Source of the DNA: JANQRA01 sp035550735
GTDB taxonomy: Bacteria; Actinomycetota; Acidimicrobiia; Spongiisociales; ZC4RG35
DNA length: 34,017 bases
Direction of reading: 5' to 3'
Assembly: GCA_035550735.1 (NCBI GenBank)
Contig: DASZOM010000022.1
Location: 1 to 34,017, forward strand
The notes under the pieces were generated by a model. The model worked only from the letters and a program-made list of their open reading frames with translations, was not told where the DNA came from and did not search any database. The position numbers were made by a program, and so were the translations under genes. How positions within the stretch are numbered: the first letter of the stretch is position 1; each line of letters begins with the position of its first letter. Shown in pieces: positions 14,528 to 23,295 of the stretch.

Positions 14528-15817
14528 TCAAGTGTGTGTCGCTGGTCGGCCCGGCTCATCGCCGGGACAGTACCCATCTCCGCTGCCGGCATCCCAATCC
14601 TCACCGCTACCGGGTTCGACGACGAAGCCCCGGTCGAGGTCGGCGGGAGTCGAGACCCCGATCAAGGCGAGCGTGTTGGCAAGTCCCTCGGAGAAGAGCC
14701 ACAGGACGTGGTCGACGCCCAACTCACCGGCAGTGGCCAGTCCGTAGAGGTAAGGCCTCCCGGTCATGGCGGCCCCGGCGCCCAGGGCCACTGCTTTCGC
14801 GATGTCGCTTCCCCGCCGGATCCCACCGTCACAGAAGACCTCCAGATCCGAGCCGACCGCGTCGGTAACCGGGGCGACGAGGCTCAAGGGCGGAGGCGCG
14901 GTGTCCAACTGCCGGCCGCCGTGGTTGGAGAGGGCGATGCCCTGGACCCCAGCCTTGGCCGCCAGCAGCGCGTCTTCGACCGTCTGGATCCCCTTCAAGA
15001 CGACGTCCCCATCCCAACGGCTCCGCATCCACTCGATGTCCCTCCAATTGAGGGCGGGGTCGAACTGGTCGGCGATGTACCTGGAGAGGCTCACCGGGTC
15101 GCCACCATCGCCGACCTCCTTGCCGACGACGTTGGCGAATCGGATCGGCTCGCTTCGGATGAAATCCGCCGTCCAGCCGGGATGGAGCATGCCGTCGAGG
15201 ATGGTCCCCACGCCCAGTTGCGGGGGCAGGGTGAATCCCCGTCGGATGTCCCGCTCACGTCGGCCCAGCACGGCGGTGTCGACGGTCACCACGATCGTCG
15301 AGTATCTCTGGGCGGCGGCACGATCGAGCATCTCCCCCAGCAGGCCCCGGTCCTTCCAGACGTATACCTGAAACCAGAGGTCCCCGCCCGACACCTCCCT
15401 GACCTCCTCGATCGATCGCGTCGACAGGCTGGAGAGCGTGTACGGGATGCCGGCACGCTCCGCGGCGCGTGCCACCGCCAACTCACCATCCGGATGGGCG
15501 ATCCGGGTGAAGCCGGTCGGGGCCAGGATCAGAGGGAGTGATGCAGTCCGCTTCAGGATCTGCGTCGATGTGTCAACCTTCCCCACATCCCGAAGCACAC
15601 GGGGACGGAACTCGATCTCACGGAAGACGTCCGAGTTGCGCCGCAGCGTGATCTCGTCCTCGGCCCCGCCGTCGATGTAGTCGAAGACCCCACGTGGGAG
15701 CCGCCGTCTGGCGATCCGGCGAAGATCGTCGACGTTGGCCCCTCGCCGGAGACGTCGGGCGGCGCTGTTGGTCTCGAACCTTCGAAACCGGAGCACGGAG
15801 CGGAGTGTCCCCAACAT
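14528..15817 (-). CDS. FMN-dependent alpha-hydroxy-acid oxidase/dehydrogenase
   Basis: A 429-residue enzyme of the lactate/glycolate/mandelate oxidase family, which oxidises 2-hydroxy acids to 2-oxo acids. The TIM-barrel motifs are clear: FDYIDGGAEDEITLRRN near the N-terminus, LILAPTGFTRIAHPDGELAVARAA, LSSLSTRSIEEV, WFQVYVWKDR, DTAVLGRRERD, VLKGIQ, then the catalytic SNHGGRQLD and CDGGIRRGSDIAKAVALGA with ALTGRPYLYG-like MTGRPYLYGLA. A strong AGGAGGG site precedes the ATG at 15817. The last 25 or so residues (GSGEDWDAGSGDGYCPGDEPG) are an atypical acidic Gly-rich tail. It heads a - strand group with two hydrolases upstream, and might oxidise a hydroxy acid released by them; the partner is unproven. 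Confidence 0.93.
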   Translation of the reverse strand: MLGTLRSVLRFRRFETNSAARRLRRGANVDDLRRIARRRLPRGVFDYIDGGAEDEITLRRNSDVFREIEFRPRVLRDVGKVDTSTQILKRTASLPLILAPTGFTRIAHPDGELAVARAAERAGIPYTLSSLSTRSIEEVREVSGGDLWFQVYVWKDRGLLGEMLDRAAAQRYSTIVVTVDTAVLGRRERDIRRGFTLPPQLGVGTILDGMLHPGWTADFIRSEPIRFANVVGKEVGDGGDPVSLSRYIADQFDPALNWRDIEWMRSRWDGDVVLKGIQTVEDALLAAKAGVQGIALSNHGGRQLDTAPPPLSLVAPVTDAVGSDLEVFCDGGIRRGSDIAKAVALGAGAAMTGRPYLYGLATAGELGVDHVLWLFSEGLANTLALIGVSTPADLDRGFVVEPGSGEDWDAGSGDGYCPGDEPGRPATHT

Positions 15818-15859
15818 CTATCGCCCTCCTCGGACGTCAGGCGCACGTCTCAACGGCCG

Positions 15860-16732
15860 TCACCACGAGGCGAGGAATGCTCGCACGGTCTCGGCGAACT
15901 TCCGGGGGCGGTCGCGAAACACGCCATGGCCGCCACCGTCGATCTCGGTGAACATCGCAAAGGGGATCATGGCCATCAGTCTGGAGGCGAGCTCCGGCGA
16001 GGCAAAGCGGTCCTGTCTTCCCCAGATCAAGGCCATGGGCAGGGAGAGTCGATCCAGACGACCTACCAGCGAGAAGGACTGGCGCCGCTGGGGGTCGTTG
16101 GTCAGCTCGGAGACATAGCGTGCCAGGGACTCCCGCGCCTGCTCCATCCCGGGTCGACGGGCGATGGCGGTCCAGGCATCGACCTCCTCCTCGGTGATCA
16201 GCTCCGACCGCTCGTACAGGGTGGAGAGAAGCGACCTGGTCCGCTCCCTCGAGCCGTCGACCGCTTCCTTGGCGGCAAGCCCCGGTGTCGGCGGCAGGTC
16301 CAGTCCCATCGCCAGCGAGACCGTGTTCGAAGCCACGAGGCAGAGATGGGTGACGCGGTCGGGATGGTCGCAGGCGAACCGAGCAGCCACGTAGGCGCCC
16401 ATCGATTGGCCGACGACCGCACAACGCTCGATGCCGAGCACGTCGAGGAGGCCCCTGAGCTGATCGGCTTGCGCCTCCAGCGAGTACGGGAGGTCGGGCA
16501 CATCGCTCGCTCCCGACCAGAGGAGGTCGGGGGCGATCACCCGAAAGTCGGGAGCCAGCTCCTCGGCCACCGCACGCCACGCCAGCTGACCCGACCCGCC
16601 GACACCACTGCCATGGGCGAAGAGGATGCAGTCGCCTTGCCCTCCGTCGAGGAAGACGGTGCGGCTGCCGTCGATGCTGCCGTGGGCCCCCTGAATCGTG
16701 GGTATGCGCACGTCCCGGACGTCAATTTGCAT
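15860..16732 (-). CDS. Alpha/beta hydrolase
   Basis: A 290-residue soluble alpha/beta hydrolase. It has the oxyanion segment FAHGSGVGGSG, the nucleophile elbow GQSMG with Ser110, the acid in WGRQDRF and the base His in GGGHGVFRDRP. A cap region (about residues 140-210) with helices is present. The start at 16732 lies behind a GAGGAG site on the - strand and overlaps the end of the asparaginase gene by 11 bp; the longer frame upstream runs through that gene and is not used. The family covers esterases, lactonases, carbon-carbon hydrolases and others, so no substrate is offered. It is probably co-transcribed with the asparaginase. Confidence 0.88.
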   Translation of the reverse strand: MQIDVRDVRIPTIQGAHGSIDGSRTVFLDGGQGDCILFAHGSGVGGSGQLAWRAVAEELAPDFRVIAPDLLWSGASDVPDLPYSLEAQADQLRGLLDVLGIERCAVVGQSMGAYVAARFACDHPDRVTHLCLVASNTVSLAMGLDLPPTPGLAAKEAVDGSRERTRSLLSTLYERSELITEEEVDAWTAIARRPGMEQARESLARYVSELTNDPQRRQSFSLVGRLDRLSLPMALIWGRQDRFASPELASRLMAMIPFAMFTEIDGGGHGVFRDRPRKFAETVRAFLASW

Positions 16733-17639
16733 ATCTGCTCCTCTCTTCGATCGGGGTCGGCAGCGCCACCTCGAGAATCGTGTCGGGCGCCACCGAGACG
16801 AATTCACCATCGATGACCAGGGGGAACGAGGCACCGCTGTGCCCGGCCACCACGACCTTCTGGCGGATGTCCACCACCAGCAACGCCGATGTGGCGTTGT
16901 CATCGCGCGCGGTCGCAATCGCGGCCTCGACCGACTCCCTGGCCGGTCGTCCGGCCTCGCAGTCCATCCCGATGCGGGCGGCCAGTGCGTTGCGGAGGGA
17001 ATGCTCTCCCTGGCCGGATGACAGGACCGCGACCGTGCCTGTCGCATAGATGCCGGCACCGAAGACCGGAGCATCTCCGACTCGCCCCGGCCACTTGCCG
17101 AGGACCCCTCCTGTGCTGGAGGCGACCGCGACACGCAGGTCCGCGTCCAACCCGATGGCGCCGACCGTGTCACCGGCGGTGAGTCCGGTGAACGGGTTCA
17201 CCTCGGATCCTGCCCGCAGCGCGGTGACCTGATCCGGTGTGACGAGATCGCTCGTCTCGAGACCGGCATCTCGCGCAAAGCTCGCCGCGCCCTCACCGAC
17301 CAACAGCACCGGGCCGCGACGGTCGAGGAGGGCGCGTGCCACCTTCACCGGGTTGCGAAACCCTCTGAGGGCGCCGACCCCGGCGTAACGACCCGTGGAC
17401 GGATCGACCACCGCAGCGTCTGTCTCGACTTCGCCCTCGGCGTTCAGCACGGACCCGCGTCCCGCGTTGAAGTTCTCGTCGTCCTCGAGGTGAGCGACTG
17501 CCGCGACCACAGCGCCCATGACGGTGTCTTCCGCGGTGCCTGACCGCCAGGCCGCCTGCAGACCGCCCCGCACGAGATCGGTCGGCGGATTGTCGACCCC
17601 GCCATGGAGGATCAATGCTCGAGAACCGGTTGACACCAT
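16722..17639 (-). CDS. Isoaspartyl peptidase / L-asparaginase, Thr-type Ntn hydrolase
   Basis: A 305-residue member of the plant-type asparaginase/aspartylglucosaminidase family. The precursor is expected to cut itself before Thr158 in GLTAGDTVGAIGLD, making Thr158 the nucleophile. Downstream motifs SSTGGVLGKWPGRVGDAPVFGAGIYA and TGTVAVLSSGQGEH bind substrate. The N-terminal LILHGG and NFNAGRGSVLNAEGEVETDAAVVD are also typical. Members hydrolyse isoaspartyl dipeptides, L-asparagine or related beta-amides in the cytoplasm. The gene starts 32 bp from the divergent HutC-type regulator, so the two promoters must overlap. Whether it belongs to the - strand group or shares control with the block to the right cannot be settled from sequence. 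Confidence 0.93.
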   Translation of the reverse strand: MVSTGSRALILHGGVDNPPTDLVRGGLQAAWRSGTAEDTVMGAVVAAVAHLEDDENFNAGRGSVLNAEGEVETDAAVVDPSTGRYAGVGALRGFRNPVKVARALLDRRGPVLLVGEGAASFARDAGLETSDLVTPDQVTALRAGSEVNPFTGLTAGDTVGAIGLDADLRVAVASSTGGVLGKWPGRVGDAPVFGAGIYATGTVAVLSSGQGEHSLRNALAARIGMDCEAGRPARESVEAAIATARDDNATSALLVVDIRQKVVVAGHSGASFPLVIDGEFVSVAPDTILEVALPTPIEERSRYAN

Positions 17640-17652
17640 CGACGTGCGAGCG

Positions 17653-17670
17653 TAACGTCCCGCCGCGTTA
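17653..17670. promoter_or_regulatory. Inverted repeat in the 32-bp divergent promoter between the asparaginase and GntR genes
   Basis: TAACG (17653-17657) and CGTTA (17666-17670) are reverse complements separated by eight bases, ending just before the ATG at 17672. The left arm overlaps TAACGT, a -10 candidate for the + strand gene, and the - strand reads TTACGC just before the asparaginase start. A regulator bound here could control both directions. Both genes would have little or no leader. Confidence 0.45.
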
Positions 17671-17671
17671 G

Positions 17672-18436
17672 ATGTCTGATCAACAGGACAACTCGTCAGG
17701 CGGACGTCCAGTCGACTGGCGTAACCCCATCATCCCCAAGTACTACCAGGTGGAGCTGGCGCTGAAGGAGCGGATCTCCGCCCTCCCCGCCGGGACCGCA
17801 CTCCCCTCCGAGCCCGATCTGGCACGCGAGTACGGGGTGAGCAGGGCGACACTTCGCACCGCGATCAACGAGTTGGTCGGGCTCGGGTTGCTTCGCAAGA
17901 TCCAGGGTCGGGGCACCTTCGTCTCCGACGCCAGCATCACCTTCCCGCTCGGCTACCACAGCCGCGACGACGCCCACCCGCAGCCCGACGAGATGCTGCC
18001 GCACAAGGTGCTCTCCCAGGAGACCGTCGAGGCGGGTGAGGTCTGGTCCCGGGTGTTCGGCATCGAGCCGACGGACCCGGTGTTCACGGTCGACAGGCTG
18101 TCGGTGGAGAGCGGCCTCGCCTTCAGCTACGACACACTGACCGTCCCGGTTCGATTCGCCCCCACCCTGGGGAACGCCGATTTCGACTCGGGGCGGTTCT
18201 TCTACACCCTCCTCGACCACGGCGTCGCCATCACCCGCTATCGCATCACCATCGAATCCGTGATCATCGCCGGGGAGTTGGCGGAGACGCTCCAGGTGCG
18301 GTCCGGGCTCCCCGGCATCAGCCTCACACGTCACGGTCTCGATGCGTCAGGACGCACCCTTGCCCACGTTCGCATCGTCACCCGGGGTGATCTCGGCCGC
18401 TACTCGTTCGAGTTCGATCGCCCCATCGAAGAATGA
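17672..18436 (+). CDS. GntR family transcriptional regulator, HutC/UTRA subfamily
   Basis: A 254-residue regulator. The N-terminal winged HTH (about residues 20-90) includes KYYQVELALKERI, GTALPSEPDLAREYGVSRATLRTAINELVGLGLL and KIQGRGTFV, all classic for HutC-type members. The C-terminal UTRA domain, which binds small effectors such as sugar phosphates or amino acids, spans roughly 105-250. The ATG at 17672 is 32 bp from the divergent asparaginase gene and has no Shine-Dalgarno, which suggests a leaderless message. Its position directly before the peptide-type ABC system indicates local control of that operon. The operator is probably the nearby TAACG/CGTTA repeat. Confidence 0.92.
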   Translation: MSDQQDNSSGGRPVDWRNPIIPKYYQVELALKERISALPAGTALPSEPDLAREYGVSRATLRTAINELVGLGLLRKIQGRGTFVSDASITFPLGYHSRDDAHPQPDEMLPHKVLSQETVEAGEVWSRVFGIEPTDPVFTVDRLSVESGLAFSYDTLTVPVRFAPTLGNADFDSGRFFYTLLDHGVAITRYRITIESVIIAGELAETLQVRSGLPGISLTRHGLDASGRTLAHVRIVTRGDLGRYSFEFDRPIEE

Positions 18437-18503
18437 GCCGAAACACGAATTTCCAAAAAGCGGGAAAAGCTATGACCGGAAAGGCGAGGAGGAGGACTAG
18501 GTA

Positions 18504-20186
18504 ATGTCAATCAAAGCGAGGCGACTCATGGCCGCGCTGGTCATCATGGCCGTCGTCGCCGCAGCATGTGGCCCTGCTACGAGCTCGTCGACCACAGGCG
18601 ACGGGCCCGGCCCTGCGACCACGGCCGGGGAGGGGGGCACGACCACCCCCGACTCGGGCGATGCGGTCATTTTCAGGTCGGCGTGGCACGAGCCCACCCA
18701 GCCACTCGACCCGCGCCAGGTCACGTCCGGATCGGGTGAGATCGCAGCCAGCCTCTTCGAGGGTCTGGCGGTGGCCGACGCCGAGGGCAACGTGACCCCG
18801 CACGGCGCGACCGAATGGGAAGTCTCCGACGACGGGCTCGTCTACACCTTCCATCTCAATCAGGACGTGCTGTGGAGCGACGGCACCCCCGTCACGGCAG
18901 GCGACTACGAGTTCTCGATCAAGTCCGGCTTGGACCCGGCCCTCGCCTCCCCCACGTCGGGCAACCTCTACGCGATCAAGAACGCCGAGGCGTTCAACAG
19001 CGGCGAGATCACGGATCCCGATGAAGTCGGTGTGCGTGTGATCGACGACTACACGCTGGAGGTGACGCTGGAGGCTCCCAGTCCCGTCTTCCTGCTGACG
19101 GTCGCGACGGCGGCGCCGTTCTGGCCGACGCCCCGCCACGTGGTGGAGCAGTTCGAGGAATACGAGTGGACCGAAGCGGAGAACATCGTCACCAACGGCC
19201 CGTTCACCCTGGCGGAGTGGACCCACGAAGACTCCATGGTCCTCGTCCCCAACCCCGAGTACTGGGGCCCCGAGCCCGAGGTCGACGAAGTCCACATCCG
19301 GCTGCTCGCCGACCCGACCTCACAGGGCCTACCCGCATTCGAGGCGAACGAGCTCGACTACGCGCTCGTCCCCCCCGGTGACCTGGAGCGTGTGCAGAAC
19401 GGGGAATTGGCGGACCTCCTCGAGTTCACCCAGGTGCAGCGTTTCTACGGCGTCTACATGGACACCGGGCACCCGCCGTTCGACGACGTCAGGGTGAGGC
19501 AGGCCTTCTACCTCGCCATCGATCGCGAGGCGATCGCCAACGGCGTGCTCCATGGGCTGGTGACACCGGCCTGGTGGAACATCCCCCACGGCGTGCCGGG
19601 CCACGCGCCCGACGTGCGTCTCGAAGGGACGGCGGAGGATGCTCAGCAGCTCCTGGCAGACGCCGGCTATCCCGACGGTGAGGGCTTCCCGGCGCAGACG
19701 ATGATCGTCCGCACCAACGAGGTGGAAGAGCTCCAGGCCCAGGCGATCCAGGCGCAGTGGAGCGAGGTCCTCGGTGTGGAGATCGAGATGCAGTTCCTCG
19801 AGCCGCAGGCGTTCCGGGAGTTCCAGAATGGCATGCGGTCGGGCAACGACTACGACCTCATCCACCTGAGCGCAACGGCGGACGCACCCGACCCCTCGAT
19901 CTATCACAACCTGGTGATCGGCACCGACGGTGAGGGCTACTTCCCGACGCGCTTCGTCGACCCCGAGTACACGGCGTTGATCGAGGCGGGTGCAGCCGAG
20001 CAGGACCCCGATGCCAGGCTGGACATCTACCACCAGGCCGAGGAGTTGCTCATCGAGACCCACACGGTGATCATCCCGGTGTCGAACGAGAACCTGGCCT
20101 ACCTCCTCAGGGATGGCTGGACCGGCCTCGAGTTCCCGTTCGGTCTGCGCGGCCCGGTCTACGACCAGCTGACCTTCAGCGGCTGA
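18504..20186 (+). CDS. ABC transporter substrate-binding lipoprotein, family 5 (DppA/OppA type)
   Basis: A 560-residue peptide-type binding protein. The signal ends at lipidated Cys22 in VVAAAC, followed by a short Ser/Thr/Gly linker to about residue 50. The mature domain has family-5 landmarks: SLFEGLAVADAEGNVTPHGA, WEVSDDGLVYTFHL, WSDGTPVTAGDYEFSIK, NGPFTLAEW, NPEYWGP, DDVRVRQAFYLAIDRE, LLADAGYPDGEGFPA and YHQAEELLIE. GGAGGAGG stands nine bases before the ATG. Oligopeptides, nickel complexes and various modified amino acids are known ligands. The extra enzymes of this operon suggest a substrate that needs oxidation and hydrolysis after import; its identity is unknown. Confidence 0.94.
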   Translation: MSIKARRLMAALVIMAVVAAACGPATSSSTTGDGPGPATTAGEGGTTTPDSGDAVIFRSAWHEPTQPLDPRQVTSGSGEIAASLFEGLAVADAEGNVTPHGATEWEVSDDGLVYTFHLNQDVLWSDGTPVTAGDYEFSIKSGLDPALASPTSGNLYAIKNAEAFNSGEITDPDEVGVRVIDDYTLEVTLEAPSPVFLLTVATAAPFWPTPRHVVEQFEEYEWTEAENIVTNGPFTLAEWTHEDSMVLVPNPEYWGPEPEVDEVHIRLLADPTSQGLPAFEANELDYALVPPGDLERVQNGELADLLEFTQVQRFYGVYMDTGHPPFDDVRVRQAFYLAIDREAIANGVLHGLVTPAWWNIPHGVPGHAPDVRLEGTAEDAQQLLADAGYPDGEGFPAQTMIVRTNEVEELQAQAIQAQWSEVLGVEIEMQFLEPQAFREFQNGMRSGNDYDLIHLSATADAPDPSIYHNLVIGTDGEGYFPTRFVDPEYTALIEAGAAEQDPDARLDIYHQAEELLIETHTVIIPVSNENLAYLLRDGWTGLEFPFGLRGPVYDQLTFSG

Positions 20187-20221
20187 TCAGACTGTCGGCC
20201 CAAGCGAGGTGACGTGATCCG

Positions 20222-21148
20222 ATGAGGGGATATGTGACAAGACGTGTCTTGGCGCTTCCCCTCATCGTGATCGCGGTCTACACGCTCGTCTTCTTCCTGG
20301 CCCGTAGCTCCCCCGGCGGCCCCTGGGATCCGAACCTCCCGGTCCCCCAGTCGGTGATCGAGAATCTCAGGGCGCACTATCACGCCGACGAGCCCCTGAT
20401 CGTCCAGTACTGGGAGCTGGCCAAGAACATCGTTCTCGAGGGCGACCTGGGTCCCTCCTACCTGGCGATGCGACGCAACGTGTCGACCATGATCGCCGAG
20501 GCGCTGCCGATCTCCCTCGCACTCGGTGCGGCCTCGGTGGGCCTGGCACTGATAGTCGGGGTGGCACTCGGTGTGATCGCCGCGATGCGGCGCAACACGA
20601 GTGTCGACTATGCCTCGATGGGGCTCGTGATGTTCGGGATCTCGGTGCCCCCGTATGTGATCACGCCGGTGCTGGTGCTCGTGTTCGCCATCTGGCTGCC
20701 CTGGCTGCCCAGCCAGGGGTGGACCGGCCTCTTCAGCAAGGCGGCGATCATCCCGGTCATCGCCCTGGCCCTCGGCCCGGCGGCGACGGTCGCCAGGTAT
20801 GCCCGAAACTCGGTGCTGGACGTGATCCGGCTCGATTATGTGCGGACGGCCGAGGCGAAGGGCTTGCCACCGAGGGTGGTGATCACCCGCCACGTCCTGC
20901 GCAACGCACTCATCCCGATAATCACAGTCGCCGGTCTCTACATAACCCGAACCCTCACCCACACCTTCTACGTCGAGTACATCTACGGGATCCCCGGCAT
21001 GGGCCGCCTCGGTGTCGACGCCGTCTTCGGCCGTGACTATCCGGTCATCCTCGGGGTGAGCCTCGTCGTCGCCATCCTGGTGGCGGTGACCAATCTCCTC
21101 GTCGATCTCACATATGCATGGGCCGATCCCAGGGTGCGTCTGCGATGA
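20222..21148 (+). CDS. ABC transporter permease (DppB/OppB type)
   Basis: A 308-residue inner-membrane permease with about six helices. The N-terminal region has the DppB start pattern YVTRRVLALPLIVIAVYTLVFFLARSSPGGP, and the EAA loop region LDVIRLDYVRTAEAKGLPPRVVITRHVLRNALIP contacts the ATPase. The late segment VEYIYGIPGMGRLGVDAVFGRDYPVILG is a family signature. It pairs with the DppC-like protein encoded next, and its stop overlaps that start as ATGA. The gap of 35 bases after the binding-protein gene includes a weak GAGGTG site. Confidence 0.94.
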   Translation: MRGYVTRRVLALPLIVIAVYTLVFFLARSSPGGPWDPNLPVPQSVIENLRAHYHADEPLIVQYWELAKNIVLEGDLGPSYLAMRRNVSTMIAEALPISLALGAASVGLALIVGVALGVIAAMRRNTSVDYASMGLVMFGISVPPYVITPVLVLVFAIWLPWLPSQGWTGLFSKAAIIPVIALALGPAATVARYARNSVLDVIRLDYVRTAEAKGLPPRVVITRHVLRNALIPIITVAGLYITRTLTHTFYVEYIYGIPGMGRLGVDAVFGRDYPVILGVSLVVAILVAVTNLLVDLTYAWADPRVRLR

Positions 21149-22098
21149 CGGACACCATCGACGTCACGACCGCTCCGGTCGACCGCCCGCTGCGGGTCGA
21201 CCTCGCTCCCCGCCAGATGCTGTGGCGGCGCTTCCGCCGTCACAAGGCCGGGATGGTCGCCCTCATCGTGATGACCGTCCTGGTCCTCTTCGCCGTGTTC
21301 GGCCCGCTGCTCTGGCAGGTCGACTATGCACTCACCGACTTCAACGCAATCGGCGAGTCCCCCTCCGCAGACCACCCGCTGGGTACGGACTCGCTGGGCC
21401 GGGACATCCTCATCAGGCTGATGATCGGCGGGAGGGTTTCACTCTCCGTCGCCCTCATCTCCCAGATCCTCGCCATCGCCTTCGGGACGCTGCTGGGTCT
21501 GATCGCCGGCTACACCAACAAGCACGCCGACACCTGGATCATGCGTGTGATCGACGTGATCATGGCGATACCGGACCTGTTGCTGCTGATCCTGTTGATC
21601 CCGGTGCTGAGTGGCGCCCTGGAGTCGAGTTGGACCCCTGCCTGGGCGGTGACCCTCAACGACATCTCGCTGGGAACCTTCGGACTGGTCGTCGGCATCT
21701 TCCTCATCACCTGGACCTTCGTGGCCCGTCTGGTCCGGGGACAGGTGCTCACCCTGCGGGAGATGGAGTTCGTCGAGTCCGCCGTGAACATCGGGGTGCC
21801 CAGACCTCTGATCATGTACCGGCACCTGCTCCCCAACCTGTCGACGATCCTCGTCGTCGCCGCCACCCTTGGCGTGCCCCGTGGCGTGCTGCTCGAAGCG
21901 GGAATCAGCTTCCTCGGCCTCGGGGTCAGCCCGCCCCTCCCCAGCTGGGGCACGATGATCTCCGACGGGCTCTCCGTGATGCGATCGGAGCCCCACATCC
22001 TGTTGGCTCCCGCGATCGTCCTCAGCATCACGGTCCTCTGCCTCAATCTTCTAGGTGACGCCATCCGAGACGCCGTCGACCCGAGAAGCTCGACCTGA
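21145..22098 (+). CDS. ABC transporter permease (DppC/OppC type)
   Basis: A 317-residue inner-membrane permease, partner of the DppB-like subunit. After a cytosolic N-terminus (about 45 residues), HKAGMVALIVMTVLVLFAVFGPL forms the first helix; then HPLGTDSLGRDILIRLMIGGRVSL, a strong DppC landmark. The EAA loop is LTLREMEFVESAVNIGVPRPLIMYRH, and GISFLGLGVSPPLPSWGTMISDG is also diagnostic. An ATG nine codons upstream exists, but the one at 21145 overlaps the previous stop and fits the family start. The gene ends 32 bases before the alcohol dehydrogenase gene. Confidence 0.94.
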   Translation: MTDTIDVTTAPVDRPLRVDLAPRQMLWRRFRRHKAGMVALIVMTVLVLFAVFGPLLWQVDYALTDFNAIGESPSADHPLGTDSLGRDILIRLMIGGRVSLSVALISQILAIAFGTLLGLIAGYTNKHADTWIMRVIDVIMAIPDLLLLILLIPVLSGALESSWTPAWAVTLNDISLGTFGLVVGIFLITWTFVARLVRGQVLTLREMEFVESAVNIGVPRPLIMYRHLLPNLSTILVVAATLGVPRGVLLEAGISFLGLGVSPPLPSWGTMISDGLSVMRSEPHILLAPAIVLSITVLCLNLLGDAIRDAVDPRSST

Positions 22099-22130
22099 CA
22101 TCCAAAGACCCCGGAAAGGAGCACGCCGTT

Positions 22131-23261
22131 TTGGCCGACACAGCACCCAGGTACGAATACAGCCCACCCGTAGGGCGCAAAGTCGTTGGAGGATTGGACT
22201 CGCTGTCCCAGCTCGCCGATCTCGCCGACGACCTGGGCTCGAAGAAGGCGGTGGTCATCACCAGCCCGTCCCTGGTCAAAGAGAAGCACCTGCTGGAGCG
22301 GGTCGAGACGATCCTGGGCCCGAGACACGTCGGCACCTACAGCGAGGTGCGGCCCCACTCCCCGATCGACTCGGTGCGCGCCGCCGCACAACTCGTCGCC
22401 GACGCCGACGCCGACACCGTCGTGAGCCTGGGTGGCGGCAGCTCGATCGACACCGCCAAGGGTGTCGTCTGGTACGCCGACGAGGAGAGTCACGCCGCGC
22501 CCCTGATCCACATCGCGATCCCGTCGACCCTGTCCGGGGCGGAGTACACCACGGATGCCGGAATCACGTTTCCCGAAGGCAAGCGGGTCCACCGCCACCC
22601 GAGAATCGTCCCACCCGGTGTGATCCTCGACCCTGCGGTGGTGGCGACCGTCCCGCTGGAGTTCCTCCAGACCTCTCTCCTCAATGCCCTGGCGCACTGC
22701 CTGGAGGGTCTGGTGTCGATCGGAGCGTCGCCGATGACGGACGCCGCCTACACCCACGGCATCAGGCTCCTGAACGAGTCGCACACGATCCTGGACACCG
22801 ACGAAGGAAGGTATCTCGCCCAGGGCGGCGCCGCCCTGTCGGCCATCCACCAGGTGCCGGTCGGACTCGCCCACGCACTCGTCCACATCGTCGGTGGCAA
22901 GTTCAAGACCCCCCACGCCGCCACCCACGCCATCATGGGACCGGCCGTCATGCGGTTCAACCTCCCCTATGTGGCCAAGCGACAGCGGCCCATAGCCGAG
23001 TCGTTCGGGGTCAGCACCAACGGGCTCGACGACCACGAGGCGGCTTGGGAGGCAGTCAAGGCCGCCCGCGCCATCGCCACGAATCTCGGGGTCCCCGCCG
23101 GTCTCAGGGATCTGGGAGTGCCGGAGGACCGGCTGATGGAGGTCGCCGAGGAAGTGCCCAACGACCCCTGCTTCATCACCAACCCGAAGCGGATCGAATC
23201 GACCGACGAGACCATGACGGCCCTTCGCTGGGCCTGGTCAGGGGAGCTGCCCGCACCATGA
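22131..23261 (+). CDS. Iron-containing alcohol dehydrogenase / maleylacetate reductase-like protein
   Basis: A 376-residue group III dehydrogenase, in the subgroup with maleylacetate reductases. The nucleotide-binding motif is VSLGGGSSIDTAKG. Metal-site features are in NALAHCLEG, VGLAHALVHIVGG and PHAATHAIMGPAVMRFN, so the usual His ligands appear retained. It should reduce an aldehyde, ketone or unsaturated oxo acid with NAD(P)H, or run in reverse. The start is TTG at 22131 with AAGGAG 10-15 bases upstream; no ATG or GTG fits in this frame nearby. It is nested between the permease and ATPase genes of the importer, so it is very likely part of the same catabolic operon. The substrate is unknown. 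Confidence 0.88.
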   Translation: MADTAPRYEYSPPVGRKVVGGLDSLSQLADLADDLGSKKAVVITSPSLVKEKHLLERVETILGPRHVGTYSEVRPHSPIDSVRAAAQLVADADADTVVSLGGGSSIDTAKGVVWYADEESHAAPLIHIAIPSTLSGAEYTTDAGITFPEGKRVHRHPRIVPPGVILDPAVVATVPLEFLQTSLLNALAHCLEGLVSIGASPMTDAAYTHGIRLLNESHTILDTDEGRYLAQGGAALSAIHQVPVGLAHALVHIVGGKFKTPHAATHAIMGPAVMRFNLPYVAKRQRPIAESFGVSTNGLDDHEAAWEAVKAARAIATNLGVPAGLRDLGVPEDRLMEVAEEVPNDPCFITNPKRIESTDETMTALRWAWSGELPAP

Positions 23262-23295
23262 CCTGGTCTTCAGCCTCCCAGAGCGGAGACGTCGC

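Noticed and set aside
16733..17173. Upstream extension of the alpha/beta hydrolase
   Set aside because: It runs antiparallel-free but in another frame through the asparaginase gene; a good ribosome binding site supports the start at 16732.
18450..18467. TTTCC...GGAAA inverted repeat before the family-5 binding protein
   Set aside because: Only five-base arms in an A-rich stretch; too weak to call an operator.
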